64,000 bases of DNA, taken from Nipponacmea schrenckii (Eukaryota; Mollusca; Gastropoda; Lottiidae). The stretch lies in contig CM060200.1 of the NCBI GenBank assembly GCA_030562195.1, positions 11,036,001 to 11,100,000 on the forward strand, read 5' to 3'. The position numbers were made by a program, and so were the translations under genes. The notes under the pieces are model-generated. The model was given only the letters and a program-made list of their open reading frames with translations. It was not told the origin of the DNA and did not search any database. Shown in pieces: positions 39,201 through 48,264 of the stretch (positions are counted from its first letter, which is position 1; every line of letters begins with the position of its first letter).

Positions 39201-40488
39201 AAGATAATACCAATATACCTGATGACTTGTTACAGAAACTGATGGCTAGTAGAATAGCTAATGCTGGTTGTTTTAATCTCCGGCAAATATTACTGGGTAC
39301 TTTTGATCAGACCATTCATACTCGCTCTCAGGTAATCATCAAATGGAATTTTTCCTCCTACTATTCTCTTCACTCATTGAATTGAATTGAATTTTTGATG
39401 ATTATTTTTATGAGAAATGGAATTAGAAATGAATGTTGTTCTGTGTCCTTTTTTTTGGGGAATTAGAATTCTTAATCTTAAAAATGTCTTTTTATTTAAG
39501 CTTGTGAAAGACTATATTCTAGAACTGTTTTGTCTGTTTCAGGCTGACCCAGCAGCAGTATATAGTGATCTATGTACAGAAATATTAGGTATTGATGCAA
39601 CCCCTAATACCAATATGCCTGCTACATTTGGTCATATGGGTGGTGGATATGATGCTCAATATTATGGATACATGGTTAGACTTCTCTATTCATTTTCACA
39701 TGAAATTTGACAATTAAAAAGAAATTGTTTTTATTTAAAGTTAATATCATACATGTGTACAATTGTTTATATTTATTATTTCATGCAATATTAACTTTAT
39801 ATTGCATGCAATAATCAATATAAATAATTGTAGCAATATATATACTCATTAACAGTGTATTTTTAGTTCAATTTCTTTAGACTATAGCAATAGTAAAGCA
39901 AAACTTTTATTATCAAACCAAAATCAATTTCTTTTCTTTTTTCAGTGGAGTGAAGTATTCTGTATGGATATGTTCTATTCACGGTTCCGTAAGGAAGGTA
40001 TCATGAGTTCTGAAGTTGGTGCCGATTACAGAAATTATATTCTGAAACCTGGCGGATCTTTGGTAAGGATAACTAATTTGACCTTCTTCTCCATAATTTT
40101 CATGAGGAAACAATGTATTGCAAGCCCTGATATTGAAAGAACTTTATAAGTCTAAATCTACACAGTACACATGATGAGAATTTTTTTCAAAATAATTTTT
40201 ATAAAATGAATATAATGTTATTCTAGATTACTTAAGGAGAATTGTTTTTCTTTGAATATTACTTTCTTATATTCTTGAACAACTTTTATTTCGAGAATGA
40301 AAATTATTAAATTTTATGTAACCTAACCACAGTGATCAAAACCGTTCCAGAAGACAGCTAAGCAAGGGAGATTCTCTTTAACCCACTGCATTTTTCTTTT
40401 GTTTCAGGATGCCTCAGTTATGTTGAAAAATTTCTTGGGTAGAAATCCTAAACAAGATGCATTCCTTGAGAGTAAAGGTTTAAAATAA
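18289..40488 (+). CDS. THOP1: Thimet oligopeptidase/neurolysin-like M3A zinc metallopeptidase, 17 coding exons
   Basis: Coding exons: 18289-18438, 21458-21597, 22157-22272, 22625-22756, 23611-23648, 25141-25253, 26926-26980, 27829-27993, 28402-28563, 33957-34022, 35321-35425, 36367-36474, 38439-38512, 39100-39331, 39543-39674, 39946-40062 and 40408-40488 (stop TAA). All junctions are GT/AG and phases agree, giving about 661 residues (738 from the upstream ATG), close to the family norm of about 690-700. The zinc site is HEFGH at residues 456-460, with the third ligand Glu485 in [10 protein letters not shown]-terminal substrate-channel motifs are also present ([28 protein letters not shown]). 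The family cleaves short peptides such as neuropeptides and proteasome products in cytosol, secretions or mitochondria. Thimet oligopeptidase versus neurolysin cannot be settled here. Introns are repeat-filled, and exons 2-9 are duplicated upstream. Confidence 0.96.
18561..20909. mobile_element. TTAA-flanked DNA element with AGAGGCCCAG ends, split by a LINE
   Basis: The left end TTAAAGAGGCCCAG (18561) and right end CTGGGCCTCTTTAA (to 20909) are a perfect 14-bp inverted pair that includes TTAA on both sides, as left by piggyBac- or Kolobok-type transposition. The non-LINE parts (18561-18892 and about 20770-20909) have no coding capacity, so it was probably a ~0.5-kb MITE before the LINE entered. 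It lies in intron 1 of the oligopeptidase gene. Confidence 0.75.
18893..20770 (-). mobile_element. 5'-truncated non-LTR retrotransposon with intact reverse-transcriptase ORF
   Basis: The minus-strand ORF (19040-20809, 589 codons including non-homologous leader codons) contains reverse-transcriptase motifs in order: [19 protein letters not shown] (about residue 91), [13 protein letters not shown] (149) and the catalytic LMYADD (191). A C-terminal cysteine/histidine region follows (SRFRCSSHC, then LCTVCN...[11 protein letters not shown]). There is no endonuclease domain upstream, so the copy is truncated at the start of the polymerase. On the minus strand it ends near 18893 in an AAACT-type short repeat. 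The clade is probably CR1/Jockey/I-like. No stop codon interrupts 589 codons, so insertion is probably recent. Confidence 0.88.
22834..23129 (+). mobile_element. LINE 3' fragment (duplicate of 3640-3935)
   Basis: Same [18 protein letters not shown] signature and frameshifted continuation as the fragment at 3640. It sits in intron 4 of the complete gene and predates the duplication, since both copies carry it. Confidence 0.7.
23160..23508. mobile_element. TTAA-type MITE (duplicate of 3970-4318)
   Basis: Starts TTAAAGTGATAC, contains the AAAAATGCTTAAT hairpin near 23310-23340 and ends TATTATCCCTCTAA. It directly follows the LINE fragment, as in the other copy. Confidence 0.7.
23935..24710. repeat. 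18-bp minisatellite, ~43 units, in intron 5
   Basis: Orthologous to the array at 4741-5465, with the same 18-bp unit but a different order of GTTG/GATG variants and extra TATGATTA variants. Internal changes break the long minus-strand frame seen in the other copy, which argues that the frame is not selected. Confidence 0.95.
25370..26325. mobile_element. ~0.95-kb insertion unique to the downstream copy, intron 6
   Basis: The upstream copy reads straight from AAACTTGGTA to TATAAATGATTTTGG (about 6165-6180). Here about 955 bp lies between, beginning CCGTATATTTCCGTGTATAA. It includes a direct repeat of ATTATTCGCATTATGATTAC (about 26089-26140). I found no clear terminal inverted repeats or coding domain. 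A precise deletion from the other copy is less likely but possible. Confidence 0.6.
26989..27458. mobile_element. TTAA-flanked MITE (duplicate of 6830-7315)
   Basis: Left end TTAAAGGGATATAGGCGTT, right end AACGCCTATTATCCCTTTAA, giving a better-matched inverted pair than in the upstream copy. It starts eight bases after the last base of exon 7 (26980). Confidence 0.8.
29277..29742 (+). repeat. Short CTAGA-train unit with 175-bp-repeat sequence
   Basis: Starts CTAGAATTGCTTACAATT after an A-tract and ends TTTGTCTGCAAACTCAT plus an A-tract at the next CTAGA. It is a shortened version of 10010-11248 with about 1.5 of the 175-bp repeats. It opens the repeat train that fills intron 9. Confidence 0.7.
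29743..31947 (+). repeat. CTAGA-train, mosaic of units in intron 9
   Basis: Starts CTAGAACCGTTAGAC. CTAGACC(T/G)GTTTGTAACA starts recur near 29837 and 30763, each followed by TTTAGAATTTGTT and CTCCTGGCTGTCATTTAA, so shorter units are stacked head to tail. Part of it (about 30090-30540) matches the 2-kb element at 655-2668. No gene is seen. Confidence 0.7.
31961..32183 (-). mobile_element. Short LINE 3' stub with 13-bp target-site duplication
   Basis: The minus strand reads [19 protein letters not shown] and continues to [19 protein letters not shown] and a stop at 31968-31970. This is the stereotyped C-terminal tail of a widespread invertebrate LINE group (W.P.G.R.RGRP ... R..WR..V.AL...R.EED). 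AAAGGATGCATAT at 31948-31960 is repeated at 32184-32196, marking the insertion precisely. Only ~220 bp was copied, in one open frame, so it looks young. Confidence 0.88.
32197..33900 (+). repeat. CTAGA-family 3' region ending in one hairpin and tail
   Basis: Two near-duplicate blocks (about 32230-32600 and 32790-33240) each contain ACCGGAAGTTGACATTGCAC and an AGGTCA cluster, so a partial internal duplication is present. ATGACGTCAAAACCGGAAGT lies near 33361. The end has an A-tract, a hairpin at 33822-33846 and the shared ATAATCCGAACGATTACAAT tail. Exon 10 of the oligopeptidase begins only ~55 bp later (33957). Confidence 0.8.
34070..34719. mobile_element. Probable TA-flanked non-autonomous DNA transposon
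   Basis: Left end TACAGTAGAACCTGTATTCA, right end CAGGATATACTGTA. They form an imperfect inverted pair (TACAGTA.ATCCTG type) with TA at both edges. The interior repeats GGTCGCTTATTGAAGGT-like words. This fits Tc1/mariner-like MITEs with CAGTAGAACCT ends, which I recall as common in marine invertebrates. In intron 10. Confidence 0.55.
34720..36366. other. Introns 10 and 11 without further recognised elements
   Basis: Apart from exon 11 (35321-35425) I see no RNA gene, domain or repeat in this stretch. ORFs of 60-110 codons at 34922-35274 and 36054-36326 lack coding character or a recognisable domain. Confidence 0.5.
36811..37975 (+). repeat. CCGTCCGTC-type repeat (family B) in intron 12
   Basis: Starts GGGCGTATATTGTCGTCACC with CTGTCCGTCCGTCGG, then degenerate ~150-200-bp units (GGATTTTGATGAAACTTG; GAGTTATTGCCCTTG; CAAGGATGAACCCTATTG). 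It ends GGGCGTATATTACCTTGCCT then GGCAAGCTATCTT. The same start and end words define copies at 40690, 53628 and, inverted, 59546. Confidence 0.75.
38555..38815. mobile_element. Degenerate TTAAAGGGATA-family MITE in intron 13
   Basis: Left end ATAAGGGATACTGTGTCC, then GCATGAACATAAATTTTAGTTCTC and CTTACCTGGTGTCATAA, words shared with the elements at 3970, 23160 and 62797. It includes GCAGGTATATTTACTGATGAAT near 38746. The right terminus is decayed. Confidence 0.6.
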
Positions 40489-40689
40489 TGAGGTCATAAT
40501 AATGTATTCTTACAATGATTGAAAATTCTTGAATTAAAATCTTCTCACAATAGTGTCTATGTGGTTGTCTTTTAGAGGAAATGTATACTTAATTACAAGC
40601 TTTTTCTCACATTAATAACCAAAACAATTCCAGTTAAATCTCTTATCAAAGTTGCTATAAGCTGTGATTTCGCTTTAAAAAACCCTTTT

Positions 40690-42592
40690 ATACGCCCACA
40701 TGAAGATGTGGACGTATATTGTCGTTGCCCCTGTCCGTCCGTCGGTCCGTCAACATTTGTTGTAGACACTATAGAAGCTACATTTTTCAATTGATTTGTA
40801 TAAAACTTAGTGTGGCCATTAGCATTAGAATTGATAAGACAGCGGTCAAGTTCGATTTTGATGATTTTTCAATGAAAAGTAAATGAGTAATTGCCCCTGC
40901 CTCAATATTTGTTGAAGATACAATAAAAGCTAAAATTTTCAATGGATTTTAACGAAAGTTGGTGTGAGCATTGGAATTGATAAGATTGCCGTCAAGTTCG
41001 AATTTGAAGATTTTCAGATAAATGGTTTTTGAGTTATTGCCCTTGGCTTAGTTACATCACGTCAAAATTTATTGTTGATGCAATAGAAGCTAAAATTACA
41101 ATGGATTTGAATGAAACTTGGTATGAGCATTGGAATTGATAAGGCGGTGGTCAAGTTCGATAAAGACGATAATTCGATAAACGGTTTTTGAGTTATAGCC
41201 CCTGCCTCTATATTTGTTTGAGCAACAATAGAAGCTACAATTTTCAATGGATTTTAATGAAACTTGGTGTGAGCATAGGAATTGATAAGACGGCGGTCAA
41301 TTTCGAATTCGAAGATCTTTCGATAAACGAAAGTAAGATTTGCAATGGATTTTAATGGAACTTGGTTGTGAGCATTGGAATTGATAAGACGGTGGTCAAG
41401 TTCGAGTTTGACGATTTTTCGATGACTTAGTAAAATTGCTTTAAAATTTCATTGTGGGTGCCAATAGAGGACACAATTTTCCATGGATTTTGAAGAAACT
41501 TGGTATGTGCATTGGAATTGATAAGGCGGTGGTCAAGTTCGAGTTTGACGATTTTTCTATGAACAGTTAATGAGTAATTGCCCACGACTAAGTCAAAATT
41601 CTATTGTCGTTGCAATAAGAAGCTTCGATTTTCAAAGGATTTTGATACAGGCCCGTAGCCAGACGTTATTGTTCGGGGGGTGGGGGGAGTGATGTATTCG
41701 GAGGGGCAGTAAAATAATTAATAAATGAACTTTAATACCGATAGAATTTAAATCACCCATGTATGTAAACTGTGTAGGATTATACATATTACATTCTGTA
41801 AAGCTCAACTAGCTGGCAAAACACCGATCGAAGGAATTAAACATTATTAAATTTAAAATGTCTCATTCGGTAAGCAGTCATTTAGGCACACTTTTTTAAG
41901 AACACATCATTCAGATATAGTATTTTAGGCACACTTCATTTAGGCACACGGTCCGATAAGCACATGTTATTAAGGCACAGCGATTTAGGCACACATTCAA
42001 TTAGGCACAACGTCATTTACACACAGTGATTTAGGCACTCCTTCAATTTAGCACACCTTCAATTAGGCATTTCGGATTTTTCATTCCGATTTCCCATTGT
42101 CAGTGAGGGACTGACTCGGAAAAGGCGTCTAGTCCCTGGGTTTTCAAACTTTTTTTGGGGTTTGGCGTCCCTTATTTTGATTTTGTTCGGACACGCGTCC
42201 CTATCTATTTTCAAATTCATCTACAGCAGAGATATATGAGTCGATTAGTTAACAACCTTGTCTCGTCGACAAAGATTAATGAAATAAAAATGTTATATTC
42301 ATTTTAACAAAGTTCACAACTTTCAAATATCGTGTTCTCTAGTGAAATGAATGAAAAAGAAGCTACAATTTTTTAATAGATTTGATGAAACTTGGTATGA
42401 GTATTGAAATAGATAAGATGGTGGTCAAGTTTTAATTTGACGATTTTCCATGAACATTTTTTTGGTCATTGCCCTTGACTTCAATATTCAGTGAATGTTT
42501 TTTGAGTTATTGCTCAATTAATTATTCAAATTCAATGCTGCCAGAAGGCGTATGTTACCTTACCTGACAAGCTATCTTTGGTGCTTGTTTTT
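40690..42592 (+). repeat. Family B repeat, interrupted, downstream of the oligopeptidase gene
   Basis: The 5' end is a hairpin, ATACGCCCACAT gaag ATGTGGACGTAT (about 40690-40718), followed by CCGTCCGTCGGTCCGTC. Then come about six ~150-bp units (AATTGATAAGACGGCGGTCAAG). The end is GAAGGCGTATGTTACCTTAC then CAAGCTATCTTTG. A ~0.7-kb segment (41648-42350) with different composition interrupts it. Confidence 0.75.
41648..42350. repeat. Segment inserted in family B, with TTAGGCACAC array
   Basis: Begins GGCCCGTAGCCAGACGTT and includes a G-rich run. About 41876-42069 is a degenerate array of TTAGGCACAC words every ~20 bp (at least eight). GTTTTCAAACTTTTTTTGGG follows near 42140. Transposon ends are not clear. 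Flanking family B units continue on both sides. Confidence 0.55.
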
Positions 42593-43329
42593 ATTTATCC
42601 GAAATATAAAATAGATGTACTTCGTGGACTATATTTGTGAATGAAATATATTCGAAGTCTAAAAACAGCCTCGTAATTATTTGATCAACTTTTCATTGCA
42701 TATTTTGAAAGAATCATATTTGTCTTATCTTGTCAAAATTGTATGTTTTCATAAAATACACAACAAAACAAGGAATATTTCCTAATTTTACAGAAATAAC
42801 AACAATGATTGTTTTACCTAATTGTTCTATTACTTTATTTAACCTATGTCAATGGGTCCAATGAACCAGTACGATTTTGGTATCATTGTCACTATTCTTA
42901 TACAAAACATGGCCTAAATGATCTCTATCAAGACAATAAACTTAAACATAACGGAAATACTTTTTCGGGAAGCATGTCGACTTGGTTAAGATAATGGAAT
43001 GTTTAATATTTATCTCTTGTACAAAGGTCACTAAGACCCGGACGTCTTCCAAGTGCTTCGATAGGAGGCTATCTCCTATAGCAACTAATATACAGCCTTG
43101 AACTCGATGCCAATTATTTTACATTTGTATTAAAAGGAAATTGACCCTAACTAAATCATTTTAATATAGGAAACGGTGTCATTTAGCATGGTTGATAACG
43201 TATTTGACCAACTGACAGAAGTATTTAGTTTAATTAAGAGGCTATAATGCGTTGCAGACGATTTGACGAGCCTGTTCCGGTTAACAATGACCTGGTAATA
43301 ATTACTTTAATTAATTTAAACTGTGGGAT
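42593..43329. other. Intergenic spacer upstream of the EGF-repeat receptor gene
   Basis: No gene or repeat family recognised. The promoter of the downstream intronless gene should lie here. CTATAATG near 43243 is only a weak TATA-like word. A 61-codon frame at 42809 opens with TTG, not ATG, and is not called. Confidence 0.4.
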
Positions 43330-46300
43330 ATGAGAATGAAGACGTTCATTCTCTTTGGATTTCTATTATTCTGTCTGAATTATTCGTTATCAGAACCGAT
43401 TTGTAGATGTAAGGATGGATGTTCTAAAGAATCCTACGTCTGCTCGTACAATGGATGCCAAGATCCTGCATGGTCAGGTCCAACATGTCAACGATTGAAC
43501 CTAGCATTAAATCAAGAGACGATACAAAGTAGTACTTATGGCAATGGAGTCTCGGCTAAGGCAGTTGATGGAAATACCAATTCTGTATACAGACAAGGCA
43601 GTTGTCAACATACAAGTGCCAAGCAGGATGCTTTTTGGAGTGTCATTTTACATCAGAAACATAAGATTTATTACGTTCGAATTTATCATAGAAGTGACGC
43701 AAGTGACAAAACAAGATTTAACTTTTTCAAAGTTTTCGTGGATGGGCGTCTATGCTTTGAGTGGACAAAAGCTGAAAATACTCCGGACATTTTAGACATA
43801 CACTGTGTGAAACCTTTGTATGGATCCAATATAACAGTTTATTTGCCACCAATGAATCAAAGAAGTCGATATCTACACATGTGCGAAGTTCAAGTATTTG
43901 AATGTTTTGATGGTTGGTTTGGTGACAAGTGTGGTAAGATGTGTCATTGTAAAAATGGTGATGTTTGTGACAAATTTTCTGGTGAGTGTCCCAACATTGA
44001 ATGTGCTCCTGGGTTTTCGGGTACCGCATGTCAAGATCAATGCACTGACGGCACTTTTGGAACTCTCTGCAACTCTACATGTAACTGTTTTAATTCCAAC
44101 GAAACGTGTGATTTTATAACTGGTAGGTGTTTCTCTGGGTGTGCTCCCGGATTTACCGGTGATGGTTGCTTGGACTTGTGTCCCGGGAAATCCTTTGGTT
44201 TTCAATGTAACAAGACATGTAGGTGTATCTACGATTCTGATATTTGTGATAAGATAACAGGCCAGTGTCAATTCGGCTGTTCGCCAGGCTGGACAGGTAT
44301 TGACTGTCACGAAGAATGTAAAGAAGGAACATTCGGTGTGAATTGTATCGGGGTTTGCAATTGTAAAGGAAAATGTGACAAGGTTGTTGGTAAGTGCACG
44401 GGAGATTGTCTTCCTGGGTTCAGAGATATAAACTGCCAGCAACCATGTCCTGATGGAAAATATGGCGTCAATTGTTCTGGAGTATGCAACTGTTTTGACC
44501 ATTATGAGATCTGTGAGAAAGTCACTGGCATGTGTATTCAAGGATGTGCTCCAGGATTCCAAGGAGGGAGCTGTGAGGAAAGATGTCCAGATGGATTATT
44601 TGGAAAGGATTGCAGTGAGAATTGTAGCTGTGTCAACCAAGATGAAGTTTGTGATAAAGCAACTGGGTATTGTCACAGTGGGTGTTTAGCCGGTGAAGGA
44701 TGTGAAATCGTTTGTCAAGATGGTAAAACGGGTCCGAATTGTGAAGAAGATTGCAACTGTCGAAATAAAACGGAAGTCTGTGACAAAGTTACTGGAAATT
44801 GTGCCTCTGGGTGTCCCGATGGATTCCAGGGATCCAACTGCAGAAATATCTGTGGTGGTCAAAAGTATGGAAAAGCGTGCGCAAGAACATGTAACTGCTT
44901 AGACCACAGAGAAAAGTGCGACCACGTTACAGGAAAATGTGTTTCCGGTTGTCCAGCAGGAATGACTGGAGATTCGTGTAATCGATTATGTTCCAGAGGA
45001 ACTTTTGGAGAAAACTGTATACATAAATGCAATTGTTTGGACGAAAAGGAGGTTTGTAGTATTTTTACCGGGCAATGTGACAGCGATTGCAAACCTGGAT
45101 TTACTGGGAAAGATTGTAAGTCAAAATGCGAAGATGGCAAATACGGCGTGGGTTGCAAGAACACATGCAACTGTTTTCTGGACTCTGAAGTGTGTGACCG
45201 CACTTTCGGGTTCTGTCTTAGTGGATGTAAAGAGGGTTTCCATGGTGCTAGCTGTGAAGTACCTTGTACCCCTGGAACTTTTGGCAAAAACTGTAACAAA
45301 ACTTGCAACTGTTTTGATACAAAAGAAGCTTGTAGAAAGGACACTGGACGATGTAGAAGCGGGTGTTCTTTAGGTTTCGTGGGTGAAGATTGTTTAGAAA
45401 CGTGTTACGATGGATATTTCGGTCCAAACTGTATCGTATCATGTAATTGTCTCAACAAAAAGGAAATATGTAACAAAGTCAATGGAACTTGTTTCAGTGG
45501 GTGTGCCAGCGGTTTCACAGGCGCGCATTGCAAAACCAAGTGTCCTAATGAACAATTTGGAATCGGTTGTCGGAAGTTTTGCAAATGCATGGACAACAAC
45601 GAAGTCTGCGATAAAGTAAGTGGTCATTGCAAAAGTGGATGTAAGGCCGGGTTTACAGAAGAGGATTGTCAAGCCGAGTGTGGGGGTGGATATTATGGTA
45701 TTAATTGTAACAAGCGGTGTACCTGCCGTTTGAACTTTGAGGTATGCAACAAGGAGACTGGTTTCTGTTTCAGTGGTTGCCCTTCAGGTTATACAGGAAT
45801 AGATTGTAAAACAGTTTGTCCCGATTATAAATTTGGACACTTTTGTAATAAGTCTTGTAACTGTAAAGATCCACAAGAAGTCTGCAACAAAGTCACTGGA
45901 GAATGTTCATCGGGATGTCTTGAGGGTTTCACGGGCATTGACTGTATTGCAATATGCCCTCTAGGGACATATGGTAAGGGCTGTAAACCTTGTGGTCATT
46001 GTTCAGACTTATCTAAATGTGTAGCGCACGATGGCACTTGCCTGGCCGATTGCGAGACCGGATGGTCGAAACCGAAATGCGAAACCTGTTCAAAGGGATT
46101 CTTTGGTGCCAGTTGTAAAAGGTGTGGATCGTGTAAAAATGGCGATACTTGTGATATTTTGAATGGTACATGCTCCAACGGCTGCTCTGAAGGTTGGTTT
46201 GGAGACATGTGTCAAGATCGTTGTTTCCCAGGAACACATGGGAAGGATTGTAAATCTCGGTGTGGATTTTGTGCATTAGAAGGTTTTTGTGATCCGAAAA

Positions 46301-46749
46301 ATGGAAGTTGTCGTGGGGGATGTCAAGATGGTTGGGACGGTGATCGATGCTTGTCAAGAAGTATTAAGACATCTGAAACGCATAATAACTCGACGGAAAG
46401 TTCTGCGATGCGTTCTTGTGGAATGTGTTTGGGTTGGTGTAACACTGTGAATGGTTCATGTGTGGGAGGATGTAAACACGGTTGGAGTGGTGAAGATTGT
46501 TCACATTTATCAAACCCAGTTTTATCAAACACGGACCATGTGAAGTCATCCTTCCTGCCTCTCAGTATTAGTGTTGGTATTTTAAGTGTAATAGTACTTT
46601 TAGTATGTATTGTCATAATATTCAAACTTATTCAAACCTTCCTACACAGAAATAGAACTCAAGGAAAGTATATTATTGACTACAATTCAGAAAGATCTAG
46701 TATGGTAGTGGCCGGATCAGGTAATCCAGCTTTTGAAAATTCCCTGTGA
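43330..46749 (+). CDS. MEGF/CED-1-like receptor with N-terminal fucolectin-type domain and EGF repeats
   Basis: An uninterrupted 1139-residue ORF in one exon. Residues 1-21 are a signal peptide (KTFILFGFLLFCLNYSL). Residues ~22-53 are Cys-rich. Residues ~55-192 resemble a fucolectin/discoidin-like (F5/8 type) domain: LNLALNQETIQSSTYG, AKAVDGNTNSVY, FWSVIL, YYVRIYHRSD and CEVQVFEC at its end. About 18 full MEGF-type EGF repeats of ~46 residues follow (C..G.FG..C...C.C...EVCDK.TG.C..GC..GF.G..C), plus a diverged last one. A transmembrane helix (~1076-1101, SVGILSVIVLLVCIVIIFKL) precedes a 38-residue tail ending GNPAFENSL. Related receptors (CED-1, Draper, MEGF10, SREC) mediate engulfment or adhesion; the lectin-like domain suggests glycan or particle recognition. 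Function is inferred. No intron is seen, unlike most of its neighbours, which suggests retroposition or an expanded molluscan family. Confidence 0.9.
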   Translation: MRMKTFILFGFLLFCLNYSLSEPICRCKDGCSKESYVCSYNGCQDPAWSGPTCQRLNLALNQETIQSSTYGNGVSAKAVDGNTNSVYRQGSCQHTSAKQDAFWSVILHQKHKIYYVRIYHRSDASDKTRFNFFKVFVDGRLCFEWTKAENTPDILDIHCVKPLYGSNITVYLPPMNQRSRYLHMCEVQVFECFDGWFGDKCGKMCHCKNGDVCDKFSGECPNIECAPGFSGTACQDQCTDGTFGTLCNSTCNCFNSNETCDFITGRCFSGCAPGFTGDGCLDLCPGKSFGFQCNKTCRCIYDSDICDKITGQCQFGCSPGWTGIDCHEECKEGTFGVNCIGVCNCKGKCDKVVGKCTGDCLPGFRDINCQQPCPDGKYGVNCSGVCNCFDHYEICEKVTGMCIQGCAPGFQGGSCEERCPDGLFGKDCSENCSCVNQDEVCDKATGYCHSGCLAGEGCEIVCQDGKTGPNCEEDCNCRNKTEVCDKVTGNCASGCPDGFQGSNCRNICGGQKYGKACARTCNCLDHREKCDHVTGKCVSGCPAGMTGDSCNRLCSRGTFGENCIHKCNCLDEKEVCSIFTGQCDSDCKPGFTGKDCKSKCEDGKYGVGCKNTCNCFLDSEVCDRTFGFCLSGCKEGFHGASCEVPCTPGTFGKNCNKTCNCFDTKEACRKDTGRCRSGCSLGFVGEDCLETCYDGYFGPNCIVSCNCLNKKEICNKVNGTCFSGCASGFTGAHCKTKCPNEQFGIGCRKFCKCMDNNEVCDKVSGHCKSGCKAGFTEEDCQAECGGGYYGINCNKRCTCRLNFEVCNKETGFCFSGCPSGYTGIDCKTVCPDYKFGHFCNKSCNCKDPQEVCNKVTGECSSGCLEGFTGIDCIAICPLGTYGKGCKPCGHCSDLSKCVAHDGTCLADCETGWSKPKCETCSKGFFGASCKRCGSCKNGDTCDILNGTCSNGCSEGWFGDMCQDRCFPGTHGKDCKSRCGFCALEGFCDPKNGSCRGGCQDGWDGDRCLSRSIKTSETHNNSTESSAMRSCGMCLGWCNTVNGSCVGGCKHGWSGEDCSHLSNPVLSNTDHVKSSFLPLSISVGILSVIVLLVCIVIIFKLIQTFLHRNRTQGKYIIDYNSERSSMVVAGSGNPAFENSL

Positions 46750-48264
46750 TTAAATGAAAACAGGGACAGATTCGCGGTCAGTTTGACTATTTAGTAGTGG
46801 AAACCATTTAGCTATAGATATAGAAAATACATTATAGAAATAGAAAGTAAAAGTCCTAGTTTAAAGGTTCACTTGAAGGAATTGTGCTTTTATTGTTAAT
46901 TTACAGTACCCAAATCAAGCCCCATAAAATGACAAACCTGTCTCATCAAACATATCAAAACCATGGATTTGAGATTCATTTACAAGTGAGTGAGGTGTTC
47001 TGTTGACAATGGTCACATATGAGACTAGGGAAATATGTAAAAACAAAAATTGAAACAGAATAATTGTATTTGAGATTCCATACTTCATAAAATAGATATA
47101 AAAGTGTAAAGTAAAAAAATAAACGTGGCTAATTGCAAGACTTTTCAAACACTTTCTGAAAAATTTGAAGAATATGCAAAAAATGTGTCATCTGAGTAAC
47201 CATTACTTTGCCTTGGTTCTATGTTTGTAGAATACGAAAATAAAAAGAAAGCAACTATAACTCATTTACATATCTTGAAATTGAAAAATCTTGCATATAC
47301 ATGTATATTTTACTGGTTAACATTAGTAAATTCAATATAAATGTATAGCACTGAATAAAACAATGTGTGGACCAAAAGTAAGTCCATCTTGATATAAAGT
47401 AATTCGCAGCATGTACTGCTTGTAATGATATTAACAAATAAATCAATATATTGTGTACATAAATGTTTATAACAATGCATAAAATGTACTAATTGTATTC
47501 AGTGAAATAAAGAATTACAGATAATTATGAATTTATATGCAATTGCATTGTTTTTCTTAAAACATTTTACAAAATATAATATTTTACACATGGCCCATAG
47601 ATTAAACAGCAAAAGTACTTTATTTATGCTATAAAGTTTTTTTCTTTTTTAAGGATTAATCCACCCCTACTTGACACCCACAATAACGATTTTACTTTTA
47701 ATACTTGACTAAATAAAGTTACTTTAAAACTTGAACAAATCTCTACAATAGTGGCAAGAAAACAAAATTAATACTTAAAATAGTTTTACAAATGAAGGTT
47801 TGCTGCTCCCTGTTTTCAAGCAAAATATGGTTTACATTTATCAGGTTTATGACTAATATATAAGAGAAAACAGACAACCATATCTACATGTACTTCTAAT
47901 GAAAAATAGAAATTATTCTGACACTTTATGGGAGGCAACTCTAATAATGACTAATCTACGCTACCATCAATGTATCAAAATAATATAATACACATCCAGT
48001 CCACTCTATTTTGAGATGGTTCAGGTAGTATTGAATACAAATATAGGTATGACTCATTTACTCTCCATTACTATACACACCCCCAGAAAAACAATAGAAT
48101 GTTCTAACAATATGCCAACAAGAAAAAAAAAGTAAGTTCAGAGAAAGAAAACAGATATAGATATTAAACAAAAACAAAAAAAATTACAAAGACAAAAAGT
48201 CACTTCTCTGAGTATTCTTGATATCTACTAGTTTGATACAGATTAGAGGTGTGCAATCATAGAA
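46750..48264. other. Convergent intergenic region (3' UTRs of receptor and EndoU genes)
   Basis: AT-rich with no recognised gene. Plus-strand AATAAA words at about 47239 and 47505 could end the receptor mRNA, and TTTATT at 47619-47624 (AATAAA on the minus strand) could end the EndoU mRNA. Several candidates exist, so none is certain. Confidence 0.4.

Noticed and set aside
42809..42994. 61-codon signal-peptide-like ORF just upstream of the EGF-repeat receptor
   Set aside because: Its first codon is TTG and there is no ATG in frame before the middle. It has no recognisable domain or splice sites joining it to the receptor.
43538..46625. Many ORFs in other frames of the receptor gene (60-229 codons)
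   Set aside because: They are shadows of the cysteine-rich EGF repeats; the main frame explains the region completely.
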